Shown one piece after another: positions 52,937 through 61,439 of a stretch of DNA of 64,000 bases (the stretch's first letter is position 1; each line of letters starts with the position of its first letter). This DNA comes from Bradyrhizobium sp. 186 (GTDB lineage Bacteria; Pseudomonadota; Alphaproteobacteria; Rhizobiales; Xanthobacteraceae), in the NCBI RefSeq assembly GCF_023101685.1, contig NZ_CP082164.1:9889001-9953000 (forward strand), given 5' to 3'. A program made the translations under genes and the position numbers. The notes beneath the pieces are model-generated. The model searched no databases and had not been told where the DNA came from. It was given only the letters and a program-made list of their open reading frames with translations.

Positions 52937-53761
52937 TCACCGCCAGTGCAGCAACCGCGTCTCAAGCCAGTTAATCACCCTCCCCACCGCTAATCCAAAC
53001 ACCGACAAGATCACGACGCCCGCAAGCAGCTGATCCGTCTGCATCAGATTGCCCGCCTGCAGCACGAACGCGCCGATGCCGTACTGCGCGCCGATCATCT
53101 CGGCGCTGACGACGAGCAGCAGCGCCACCGACGCGGTGATGCGGAAGCCGGCGAGGATCGCGGGCAACGCGCCCGGCCAGATCACCTTCCGCACGATGGT
53201 CGCAAACGGCACGTTGAAACTCTGCGCCATGCGGATGAGGTTGCGCGGCACCGCATCGACGCCGCTATAGACCGATATCGCGGTCGAGAAGAACACCCCG
53301 AGCGCAATGGTCGCGATCTTCGGCTCTTCGCCGATGCCGAGCCAGAGGATCAACAGCGGCAACAGCGCGATCTTCGGGATCGGAAACAGCGCCGAGATGA
53401 AGGTGATGCCGATGCTGCGCGCGAGCCGAGACAGGCCGATGGCAAAACCGACGGCCACGCCGGCTGCGGTGCCGAGTAGCCAGCCGACACCGATGCGCAG
53501 GAGCGAAGCGGAAAGGTGCTGCCAGAGCGCGCCGGAGACGGCGAGCTCATAGATCGCCCGCGCGATCGCCGCCGGCGCCGGCAGGAACAGCGGATTGACG
53601 ACACCGGCACTGCCGGCCGTCTGCCAGATCGCGATGACCAGCGCGAGCGCGATCCAGCCGCCGAAGCGGCTAGAAGCCGGCACGAAGCCTGCCCCGCGAA
53701 AGCGGACGCGCCGCGTCGCAGTCTCCTTCGCAGGCGTTTCAGTCGTCGCGCGATCAAGCAT
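52937..53761 (-). CDS. NMT1/Tau-type ABC transporter permease
   Basis: About 274 residues from the ATG at 53761 (MLDRATTETPAKETATRRVR). A BPD_transp_1 permease with about six membrane segments and the conserved loop IRMAQSFNVPFATIVRKVIW, then PGALPAILAGFRITA, as in SsuC/TauC. The start overlaps the ATPase gene end by 8 bp. It is the last gene of the transporter operon. Confidence 0.9.
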   Translation of the reverse strand: MLDRATTETPAKETATRRVRFRGAGFVPASSRFGGWIALALVIAIWQTAGSAGVVNPLFLPAPAAIARAIYELAVSGALWQHLSASLLRIGVGWLLGTAAGVAVGFAIGLSRLARSIGITFISALFPIPKIALLPLLILWLGIGEEPKIATIALGVFFSTAISVYSGVDAVPRNLIRMAQSFNVPFATIVRKVIWPGALPAILAGFRITASVALLLVVSAEMIGAQYGIGAFVLQAGNLMQTDQLLAGVVILSVFGLAVGRVINWLETRLLHWR

Positions 53762-54527
53762 GCTGAACCTCGCGCTCGGCATCGATCGCCTCGTTGCGGA
53801 TCAGCGACCATATCTGGTTCTGAAGCGCGAGCAGCTTTTCACGCGCAGCGGTTTCGCCGCGTTCGGCGCGCGTGAGCGGCACAGTCACGACCTCGCGAAT
53901 ACGGCCGGGACGCCGCGACAGCACCACGATGCGGTCGGCAAGCCGCGCCGCCTCTTCGAGATTATGCGTGACATAGACCGCGCCCATGCCGCCATCGGCG
54001 AGCAGACGGACAAAATCCTCCATCAGGAGCTCGCGGGTCTGCGAGTCCAGCGCCGAGAGCGGCTCGTCCATCAGTAGGATGGCCGGGCGCGCCGCCAACG
54101 CCCGCGAAATACCGACGCGCTGCCGCATGCCGCCGGAAAGCTGCTTCGGATAAGTCTTGCGGAAATCGGTCAGGCCGGTGCGGCGCAAGGCATCATCGAC
54201 CTGCGCGCGGCGCTGCGCGGCCGAGAGCTGCGTGTGCAGCAGCGGGAATTCGACGTTCTCCTCCACGGTGGCCCAGGGCAGCAGCGCAAAATCCTGGAAC
54301 ACGAAGGTCAGCGGGTTGAGACTGCCCGCCGGCGGCGATCCGCGCAGCTCGGGCGCGCCCGACGACGGCTGCAACAGCCCGCCCAGGATCGACAGCAGCG
54401 TGCTCTTGCCGCAGCCCGACGGCCCGACGATCGCCACCACCTCGCCGGCACTGACGGTGAATGAGACATCGTCGAGCACGGCGAGCTCGCCGAAACGATG
54501 GCTAATGTGGTTGGCGATCAGGTCCAT
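53754..54527 (-). CDS. NMT1/Tau-type ABC transporter ATP-binding protein
   Basis: 257 residues with Walker A GPSGCGKST, Q-loop FVFQDFALLPWATVEENVEF, signature LSGGMRQRVGISRAL, Walker B LLMDEPLSALDSQT and H-loop VYVTHNLEEA: the nitrate/sulfonate/taurine group. It works with the permease at 52937 and the receptor at 54637. The 109-bp gap to the receptor gene holds a perfect inverted repeat. Confidence 0.92.
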   Translation of the reverse strand: MDLIANHISHRFGELAVLDDVSFTVSAGEVVAIVGPSGCGKSTLLSILGGLLQPSSGAPELRGSPPAGSLNPLTFVFQDFALLPWATVEENVEFPLLHTQLSAAQRRAQVDDALRRTGLTDFRKTYPKQLSGGMRQRVGISRALAARPAILLMDEPLSALDSQTRELLMEDFVRLLADGGMGAVYVTHNLEEAARLADRIVVLSRRPGRIREVVTVPLTRAERGETAAREKLLALQNQIWSLIRNEAIDAEREVQHA

Positions 54528-54550
54528 GAGCTGCGTTCTACTCTCAATCC

Positions 54551-54613
54551 GTCATCCTGAGGTGCTCCCATTGCGATGCGGATGCATCGCAATGGGAGCC
54601 TCGAAGGGTGACG
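54551..54613. repeat. Perfect 16-bp inverted repeat within the ABC operon
   Basis: GCTCCCATTGCGATGC (54564-54579) and its exact complement (54584-54599) flank GGAT, inside the wider imperfect frame GTCATCCTGAGGTGC...CCTCGAAGGGTGACGG. In the transcript it would form a strong hairpin between the receptor and ATPase genes, possibly stabilising the upstream mRNA. Confidence 0.8.
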
Positions 54614-54636
54614 GGGATGGAGGGACAAGTGCACCA

Positions 54637-55641
54637 TCAATCCGCCTTCACAAAATCGCTGGCGATGATCGCATTCGCATCAAAGCCCTTGTCGGCAAAG
54701 CCCTGCTCTTGAAGCCATTTGATCTGGTTGTCGACGTTCTTCACATCCAGCTTGCCGTCCGGATCGATGTAGGCGCAGTTACCAACCACCTGCTCGACCG
54801 GCAGGTTGGTGTACTTTGCGATGATCTCCAGCAGCGGTTTTGTCTTGTCGTTGATCGGAGCAACGCCGTCCTTCATCGCGGCGAGGATGACGTCGTGATA
54901 TTCGCGATCGGCTTTCGCCAACGCGCCGAGCAGTTTCGTGACCAGCACCTTGTTGGTCAGCGTCTTCGGCGCGGCGAACACCGCGCCCAATTGCCAGGGC
55001 GTCTCGTCACCGACCCAGCCCAGGAATTTCGCGCCGCCCTCGTCCATCAGCTTGCGTGCGGTGGAGATGGGAAGCAACGCGGCGTCGACTGTCTCGCCCT
55101 TCAGCGCGGCGGCCGCGTTCGACAGCGATTGCAGCGGGATGATCTTCACGTCCGCGAGCTTGAAGCCATATTTGTCGGCGAGCAGCCCCAGCGAATAGTG
55201 AAAGGAGGAGCCGACCTGCGTCACCGCCACACGCTTGCCCGCGAGATCCTTCGGCGTCTTCAATCCGGCGGCGTAGGCATTGTTGCTGGCGAAATAGCCG
55301 ATCAGGGGATAGCCGGCCTTCTCGCGGCTCATGCCGCCGATCACCTTCAGCACGCCCTTGCCGGCCAGATTATAGAGACCGGCGGTGAAGGCGGTGACGC
55401 CGAAATCGATGTCTCCCGAGGTGGTAGCGACCGCGATCGGTTGCGCCGCATCGAAGAATTTCAGCTCTACGTCGAGGCCGGCCTCGCGAAAATAGCCCTT
55501 GTCCTGCGCGATGAAGACCGGCGCGGAGGACGACAGCCGGAGCACGCCGATCCTGGCCTTCAGCGCGTTCTCGGCCCGCGCCGTGCCCATCGCCATGATC
55601 GCAACCAGGCCCGCAAGCGCGAGCCGCACAATCCCGATCAT
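54637..55641 (-). CDS. NMT1/THI5-like ABC transporter substrate-binding protein
   Basis: 334 residues with a signal peptide (LALAGLVAIMAMGTARA-ENA). The NMT1/THI5-like fold shows LSSSAPVFIAQDKGYFREAG, SGDIDFGVTAFTAGLYNLAG, DLAGKRVAVTQVGSSFHYSL and ALKGETVDAALLPISTA. The ligand is unknown. It follows the FAD oxidoreductase gene by 58 bp on the same strand. Confidence 0.9.
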   Translation of the reverse strand: MIGIVRLALAGLVAIMAMGTARAENALKARIGVLRLSSSAPVFIAQDKGYFREAGLDVELKFFDAAQPIAVATTSGDIDFGVTAFTAGLYNLAGKGVLKVIGGMSREKAGYPLIGYFASNNAYAAGLKTPKDLAGKRVAVTQVGSSFHYSLGLLADKYGFKLADVKIIPLQSLSNAAAALKGETVDAALLPISTARKLMDEGGAKFLGWVGDETPWQLGAVFAAPKTLTNKVLVTKLLGALAKADREYHDVILAAMKDGVAPINDKTKPLLEIIAKYTNLPVEQVVGNCAYIDPDGKLDVKNVDNQIKWLQEQGFADKGFDANAIIASDFVKAD

Positions 55642-55699
55642 TCCGTCTCCTCCGTCGTCGCTATCTTGACCGTTCTCTTGGTCGTTCTTTTGCAGCCCG

Positions 55700-57064
55700 T
55701 CACAACCCCTCGGGCACGGGTTGGCCCCGTCCGATGAAGGCGCCCTGTTGTTTCAACGTTTCCTGCAATTTTTCAACCGGGATGTCACGCGGGATCCGGT
55801 TTCCGGAGAGCGCCAGCACTGCTGCGGAACCGGCCGCCTCCCCCATCACGAAACAGGCACCGGAGACCCGCGCCGCCGACTGGCCCTCATGGGTCATGGA
55901 GGCGCAGCGGCCGGCAACCAGGAGATTGTCGACCCCCTCAGGCACCAGCATACGATACGGCAGCTCATTATAGCCGCGCGATTCCGGGATCGGCGGGAAG
56001 GTGAAGACGACATCGCCGGGAACATGGGCCTCGATCGGCCAGCCATTGACGCCGATCGAATCCTCGAACGAGGCGCAGCCGAGCACATCCTCACCGCTGA
56101 GCTGATAGCCGCCCTTGATGCGGCGGGTCTCGCGGATGCCAAGCTGCGGCGGCAGGTCGACGATGTAGGATTTTTCAAAGCCCGGCACGGTGCGCAAGAA
56201 TTCGAACGCGGCGAGCGCCTGCTTTCGGCCCTCGATCTCGCCGCGGGTGAGATCGTCGGGCTCGATGCCGTTGACGGCATGGCCGTCCTCGCGCGCGATT
56301 TGCGTGAAATTCACCCGCCATTCGATGCCGGACTTTTGCGGCCGCACGATCGCGCTTTTGCGCGGGAATTTGTGCGTGCCGGCGGCCAGCGCCTTCTCCA
56401 TCAATTGCGGGATTGTCCGCCAGGCCTCGCCCGCCTTCTCGGGATCGATGCCGTTAAGACGGAGCATCATCGAGGGATACAGGGGATGGCCGTGTTCGTC
56501 GCCGACCTCGAACGGCGCGCCGGCCCAGACCGCGAGATCGCCGTCGCCGGAGCAATCGATGAAGATCTCGGCGCGGACCGCCTGCCGTCCGGCCTTGGTC
56601 TCGACCATCAGCGCATCGATGCGGCGGTCGTCGCCCATCACGACGCCGGCGCCGAGCGCATGGAAGAGGATGTGCACCTTGTGGCTTGCGAGGAGTTCGT
56701 CGGCCGCGATCTTGTAGGCCGCGGTGTCATAGGCCTGCGCGAAGACCTTGCCGAGGATCAGGTGCGGCGCATTCAGGCCGTTCAAGCGATCGATCCGCGC
56801 CAGCAGCTCGGACGCCATGCCCTGCACCAGCCGGTGGGCCTGGCCGTAGACATTGCCATGCAGGCCGCAGAAATTGGTGACGCCGGCAGCGGTGCCCATG
56901 CCGCCGAGGAAGCCGTAGCGTTCGATCAGCAGCGTCCGCCGCCCGGCACGCGCGGCAGATGCCGCCGCCACGATGCCGGCCGGACCGCCGCCGAGGACAA
57001 CGACCTCATATTCGCCGTAAAGCGGCACCTGGCGCGCTGGTTCTTCGATCGTCGTGGCCCGCAT
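55700..57064 (-). CDS. FAD-dependent oxidoreductase
   Basis: The 454-residue protein opens with a Rossmann FAD motif, YEVVVLGGGPAGIVAAASAA, followed by LLIERYGFLGGMGTAAGVTN, which is typical of the FAD_oxidored (PF12831-like) family. FIDCSGDGDLAVWAG and the late LLVAGRCASMTHEGQSAARV are further family features. Substrate unknown. It is the first gene of a same-strand set with the ABC transporter and divergent from a LysR gene, so it may process the imported compound. Confidence 0.88.
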   Translation of the reverse strand: MRATTIEEPARQVPLYGEYEVVVLGGGPAGIVAAASAARAGRRTLLIERYGFLGGMGTAAGVTNFCGLHGNVYGQAHRLVQGMASELLARIDRLNGLNAPHLILGKVFAQAYDTAAYKIAADELLASHKVHILFHALGAGVVMGDDRRIDALMVETKAGRQAVRAEIFIDCSGDGDLAVWAGAPFEVGDEHGHPLYPSMMLRLNGIDPEKAGEAWRTIPQLMEKALAAGTHKFPRKSAIVRPQKSGIEWRVNFTQIAREDGHAVNGIEPDDLTRGEIEGRKQALAAFEFLRTVPGFEKSYIVDLPPQLGIRETRRIKGGYQLSGEDVLGCASFEDSIGVNGWPIEAHVPGDVVFTFPPIPESRGYNELPYRMLVPEGVDNLLVAGRCASMTHEGQSAARVSGACFVMGEAAGSAAVLALSGNRIPRDIPVEKLQETLKQQGAFIGRGQPVPEGL

Positions 57065-57177
57065 GGCGCGTCCTACCCCTGAAAATCTCTTGCTTGGGCC
57101 CGACTATGAATTAACGCGGCTCAAGCTACAATCCACCGAAATAAGCGATCAGCTTGCTCGAATCGCGAAAGGTCGAG

Positions 57178-58062
57178 ATGGACATCCTGGTGAACCTTCA
57201 AGCGTTCCTTGCCACCGCCGATGCGGCCGGATTCTCCGCGGCGGCAAGAAAGCTCAATGTCTCGACCTCGGTGGTCGCCAAGCGCGTCACGCAACTGGAG
57301 GCGCGGATCGGCACGCCGCTGTTTCATCGCTCGACGCGTCAATTGCGCCTGACGGAAGCCGGCCAGCGCTATGTGCATCGCGCCCGCAGCGTCGTAACTG
57401 ATGCCACCGATCTGCTATCGCGCATGGGCGAAAAGGGCCACGACCTCGTCGATCATCTGCGCATCAAGGCGCCGACCTCGCTGACCGTGGCGCGGCTTGC
57501 GGACGCCTTCAGCGCCTTTCAGACCCAAAACCCGAGACTCAAGCTCGATATCGTGCTGATCGATCGCCCCGTCGATCCCGTCACCGAAGGTTTTGACATA
57601 GCCATCGGCGCCTTCCCGCATTCCTTTGGCGGTGTCGTCGACGAGCCGCTGTGCCCGCTGAAGCGGCTGCTGTGCGCCTCACCGGCCTATTTGAAGAAGC
57701 ACGGCACGCCAAAGCATCCGCGCGACCTCGTCGATCATCGCTGCCTCAGTTTTCTGCCGACCGGCCCCGAATGGATTTTTGACGGGCCGCGCGGCCGCAT
57801 CAGCATCCAGGTCAGCCCGCTGCTCTCCTCCAACGAGGGCCATGTGCTGGCGCGCAGCGCGATCGCCGGCAACGGTATCGCGCTGATCTCGCATTACCTT
57901 GTCGCGAACGCCTTGCGCGATGGCGCGCTGAAGCCGGTTCTGCGCGACTTTCCCATTCCGGAATTATGGGTCAAGGCCGCGATCCCCGAGCGGCGGCGCA
58001 ACGCGGCCGCGGTGCAGGCGCTGCTCACTTTGCTGAAAACGTCGCTCGCGCCGTCGTTGTAA
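57178..58062 (+). CDS. LysR family transcriptional regulator
   Basis: 294 residues from the ATG at 57178. The N-terminal winged HTH is clear (LVNLQAFLATADAAGFSAAA, RKLNVSTSVVAKRVTQLEAR), followed by the effector-binding domain (LKLDIVLIDRPVDPVTEGFD). It lies divergent from the FAD oxidoreductase-ABC operon with 113 bp between, so it probably regulates that operon. It ends beside a family A repeat. Confidence 0.92.
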   Translation: MDILVNLQAFLATADAAGFSAAARKLNVSTSVVAKRVTQLEARIGTPLFHRSTRQLRLTEAGQRYVHRARSVVTDATDLLSRMGEKGHDLVDHLRIKAPTSLTVARLADAFSAFQTQNPRLKLDIVLIDRPVDPVTEGFDIAIGAFPHSFGGVVDEPLCPLKRLLCASPAYLKKHGTPKHPRDLVDHRCLSFLPTGPEWIFDGPRGRISIQVSPLLSSNEGHVLARSAIAGNGIALISHYLVANALRDGALKPVLRDFPIPELWVKAAIPERRRNAAAVQALLTLLKTSLAPSL

Positions 58063-58068
58063 AGGCCC

Positions 58069-58173
58069 GTAGCCCGGATGGAGCGCAAGCGTAATCCGGG
58101 TTTCGTGCCACGCGGGGCAGTCGGGAGATTCGGTTGGTCCGTCCCGGATTGCGCTTCGCTCCATCCGGGCTAC
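58069..58173. repeat. Palindromic intergenic repeat, family A (copy 3)
   Basis: GTAGCCCGGATGGAGCGCAA is mirrored on the right by GCTTCGCTCCATCCGGGCTAC. The arms match those at 16421 and 22094; the central spacer differs. Confidence 0.85.
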
Positions 58174-58230
58174 AAGCTGTTTTCAAAGGTTGCAGTTGCC
58201 CTTCGTCGGCGGACCTGAGAGAAGGCCGCC

Positions 58231-58503
58231 ATGGATCCGACCTTCACAAAATTCGCCCTTTCCGCCCTGATCGTTCTCACGGTCTCAGCCGCCCCCGCCG
58301 CAGCTGTGGAGCAGAACTGCCGCTTCATCCAGGCCAAGCCCGATCGCGAGGCCTGCTACAAGCGCCAGGAGGAAGAACTCGCGGCGAAGCGCAAGCCCGC
58401 GGCGCCGGCCGGCGAGAGCAAGACGCTCCAATCGCTGCAGCAGATGCGGCAGGACGACGACGCCGTCTATCGCAGCATCAACAACATCTGCCGCGGCTGC
58501 TGA
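58231..58503 (+). CDS. Small exported Cys-containing protein (90 aa)
   Basis: A signal-like N-terminus (FALSALIVLTVSAAPAAA) is followed by a short charged region with Cys in QNCRFIQAKPDREACYKRQE and two more in the terminal NNICRGC. GAGAGAAGG lies upstream. It resembles small hypothetical exported proteins of the Bradyrhizobium group; no function is assigned. Confidence 0.72.
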   Translation: MDPTFTKFALSALIVLTVSAAPAAAVEQNCRFIQAKPDREACYKRQEEELAAKRKPAAPAGESKTLQSLQQMRQDDDAVYRSINNICRGC

Positions 58504-58526
58504 GATCGCGACCGAGCTCAACGCGC

Positions 58527-59447
58527 CTAACGTTCCGACTGATTTCGATAGATCAGTGAGATCACGAAGGCCTCGATCGACCTGCTGCCGGGAGGCAATG
58601 GCGGGAACGGTTGTGCCTGCCTGAGGGTATTGAGCGCCGCCTCATCCAGCATGGCCGAGCCCGAGCTGGTTTTCACGCTGCTCGCCGCGAGCAATCCCCA
58701 GCGGGTGATGCTGAATGCAAGCTCAGCCGTCCCTTCGACCCTGTCGCTGACGGCCCGCCGCGGGTAGGACTTTTCGATTTGCAGCCGCGCAACCAACATG
58801 CGGCTGTATTCATCGATGGATTTCACACCTGCGCCCTTCGCCGCGCGCACATTGTCACGCGCCAGCGCGCTGCGGCCGTCGCTAGGGTCACGCTTGAGCA
58901 ACCGGTCATAGTCCGCGATCGCGAGATCGAATGCCTTTTTCCGGCTGTAAGCCCATGCGCGATCCGCATAGGCGTCCTTGGAACGAGGATCGAGCTTGAT
59001 CGCCCGTGTCATGTCGGCGATCCCAGCATCAAACTGTCGCAGCAAAACGTATCTCCGCCCTCGGGACAACAGATGCGATGGCGTCGGATCGAGCCGAAGC
59101 GCCGCATCGAAATCCTTGAACGCGGCCTCATCTTCGAGACGGTACCAGTGCAGGAAACCGCGACGCATGAAGGCGTCAGCATTCCCCGGATGACTTACAA
59201 TCGCTTCGTCGAAATCGGTCAACGCACGTGCGAAGTCGTCCTTGTCAAAATAGGCATCGGCGCGGCGGGCCAGCAGTCGGGATCGGCTCTCCTTGTTCTT
59301 TTCCTGATCGAGCAGTCTTGTGCAGACCTCGATGCGTATGTTGGAGGGGACCTTCTCGTCGTTGCAGACGACGCTGTCATCGGAGCTTGCATGACCGGGC
59401 CAGATTGCGACGATCAACGGCAGTGCAAGAATGAACTTCCTACGCAT
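58527..59447 (-). CDS. TPR protein with TonB-like C-terminal domain
   Basis: 306 residues: a signal peptide (KFILALPLIVAIWPGHASS), TPR-like repeats at about residues 55-195 (ADAYFDKDDFARALTDFDEA, RAIKLDPRSKDAYADRAWAY, DYDRLLKRDPSDGRSALA) and a C-terminal TonB_C-like domain (EGTAELAFSITRWGLLAASS, LRQAQPFPPLP). There is no proline-rich spacer or retained membrane anchor, so it is not a classical TonB; it may be a periplasmic scaffold. Confidence 0.78.
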   Translation of the reverse strand: MRRKFILALPLIVAIWPGHASSDDSVVCNDEKVPSNIRIEVCTRLLDQEKNKESRSRLLARRADAYFDKDDFARALTDFDEAIVSHPGNADAFMRRGFLHWYRLEDEAAFKDFDAALRLDPTPSHLLSRGRRYVLLRQFDAGIADMTRAIKLDPRSKDAYADRAWAYSRKKAFDLAIADYDRLLKRDPSDGRSALARDNVRAAKGAGVKSIDEYSRMLVARLQIEKSYPRRAVSDRVEGTAELAFSITRWGLLAASSVKTSSGSAMLDEAALNTLRQAQPFPPLPPGSRSIEAFVISLIYRNQSER

Positions 59448-59508
59448 GACCTCTCAGCCCCCACACTCTCGATAGTGGCGGCCATCCTGCACATCGCCGG
59501 AGCAAAAT

Positions 59509-60308
59509 CTACCCTTGGTTGCTCCAACGCCCCGCCCGCTTCTCGGCGAACGACGCCAGCCCCTCCGCTGCCTCCGCACTCTGCCGCTTCAGCGAATGCA
59601 GGTGCACGAGCCGGGCATAATCCGCATCGTCCACAGCCATCCCGCCGAACGAGCTCTCCAGCGCCAGCCGCTTGGTCTCGGCCATCGCCTCCGGGCCGTT
59701 GGCAAGCAACTGCTCGACCACCTTGGCGCCAGCGGCTTCCAGCTCGGCGAGCGGCACGACCTCGTGGACAAGGCCGATGCGGCGGGCATCTTCGGCGCCA
59801 AAACGTTCGCCGGTGAGCGCGTAGCGGCGCACCTGACGTACGCCGATGGCGTCGCAGAGCTGTGGGATGATGATCGCCGCCGTCAGCCCCCAGCGCACCT
59901 CCGTGATCGAGAACAGCGCGTTATCCGCCGCGATCACGACGTCGCAAGCCGCGATCACGCCGGTGCCGCCGCCGAAACAGCCGCCCTGCACCAGCGCGAC
60001 CGTCGGGATCGGCAGCGTGTTGAGCCGCTGCACGGCCTCATAGGTCGCCCGGGACGCCGCCTCGTTCGCATCAGTCGATTGCGGCCGCACGCCGTTGATC
60101 CATTTGAGATCGGCGCCGGCCTGGAAGTGCTTGCCGTTACCGCGGAGCCGACGACGCGAAGATTGGGCTTCCTGCCCAATTCGTCCATGGCCGCGAGCAC
60201 GCCCGCGATCAGCGCGCCGTCATAGGCATTGTTGACCTCCGGGCGGTTCAAGGTCACGGTTGCGACCCCGCGCGCATCGAGGGCCCACAGGACGGGTTTG
60301 GCGGTCAT
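59509..60308 (-). pseudogene. Enoyl-CoA hydratase/isomerase family gene with a frameshift
   Basis: The N-terminal part from the ATG at 60308 reads KPVLWALDARGVATVTLNRP then VNNAYDGALIAGVLAAMDEL; the C-terminal part continues in another frame as GKHFQAGADLKWINGVRPQS and QGGCFGGGTGVIAACDVVIA, both typical of crotonases. Adding one base near 60148-60150 restores VV-x-LRGNGKHF, the expected family sequence. So one base appears missing, either a real inactivating mutation or a sequencing error. The rebuilt length of about 266 residues is normal. Confidence 0.85.
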
Positions 60309-60461
60309 CGGCGATCCTCCGGTCGTTTGTTTGCCGCGCACTATGGCCGAGGCCGCGCACCCTGATCCATATCTTTCCGTCGTGGGGCGGCCGCGCCCAT
60401 CGCATGGCGGGTTGTGCCATGGTGGCACCGGGCGACAGCCAAGGGACCAGGACATCACATC

Positions 60462-61436
60462 ATGCGCATTTGCATTTTTGGCGCGGGCGCCGTCGGCAGC
60501 CACATCGCGGTCAGGCTCGCACGCGCCGGCCATGAGGTCTCGTGCGTGATGCGGGGGGCGCATCTCGAGGCGGTGCGGGCGGGCGGCCTCAAGCTGCGCG
60601 TCGGCGATTCCGAGGTCGGAACCAAGGTGAACGCCACCGGCGATCCGGCCCAGCTCGGTCCGCAGGATGTGGTGATCAGCACGCTGAAGGCTACCGCGCT
60701 TCAGGGGCTGGTCGCCAACCTCAAACCATTGCTCGGCGAGGACACCGCGATCGTGTTCGCGCAGAACGGCATTCCCTGGTGGTACGGGATCGGCCTGCCG
60801 CCGCGGCACCCGACGCCGCCCGACATCTCCTTCCTCGATCCGGGCGGGCGCCTGCGTGCATACATCCCGAAGGAGCGGATCGTCGGCGGCGTGGTCTTCT
60901 CCTCCAATGAGGTGATCGCGCCCGGCGTGGTGCAAAACCTGACGCCGGACCGCAACCGCCTGCTGATCGGCGAATGCGACGACCGCAATTGCGAGCGCAT
61001 CACAAAGCTCCGCGGTGTCCTGAACGACGCACGGCTGGAATCGCCGCCGGTGGCCGAGATCCGCGAGGCAATCTGGTCAAAGCTCCTGACCAACATGTCG
61101 CTGTCGGTGCTGTGCCTGCTCACCGGCCAGACCGCGCGTGGCGTGCGCGACGACCCCGCCTTTGCCGAGGTCATCCCGCGCATGCTGAACGAGGCCAACG
61201 AGATCGCGCAGCACTTCATTCCCGAGGTCAAGCGCGTGTCACGCAGCGGCCCCGCCCCCAACCACAAGCCGTCACTGCTCCAGGATTACGAGCTCGGCCG
61301 CACCATGGAGATCGACGTCCTGGTGAAGGCGCCTGCCGCCTTCGCGCGCGCCGCCGGGCTCTCGACGCCGACGCTCGACCTGATCGCCGCACTCGCGATC
61401 CAGAAGGCGCGCGACAAGGGGCTCTATGCGATGTGA
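60462..61436 (+). CDS. Ketopantoate reductase-family protein (PanE/ApbA-like)
   Basis: 324 residues from the ATG at 60462. The NADP-binding Rossmann start is RICIFGAGAVGSHIAVRLAR; AQNGIPWWYG and the C-terminal-domain start IREAIWSKLLTNMSLSVLC, with the conserved Lys, are as in 2-dehydropantoate 2-reductases. Classic PanE makes pantoate for coenzyme A, but many family members in catabolic regions act on other 2-oxo acids, so the substrate is uncertain. Confidence 0.87.
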   Translation: MRICIFGAGAVGSHIAVRLARAGHEVSCVMRGAHLEAVRAGGLKLRVGDSEVGTKVNATGDPAQLGPQDVVISTLKATALQGLVANLKPLLGEDTAIVFAQNGIPWWYGIGLPPRHPTPPDISFLDPGGRLRAYIPKERIVGGVVFSSNEVIAPGVVQNLTPDRNRLLIGECDDRNCERITKLRGVLNDARLESPPVAEIREAIWSKLLTNMSLSVLCLLTGQTARGVRDDPAFAEVIPRMLNEANEIAQHFIPEVKRVSRSGPAPNHKPSLLQDYELGRTMEIDVLVKAPAAFARAAGLSTPTLDLIAALAIQKARDKGLYAM

Positions 61437-61439
61437 GCC

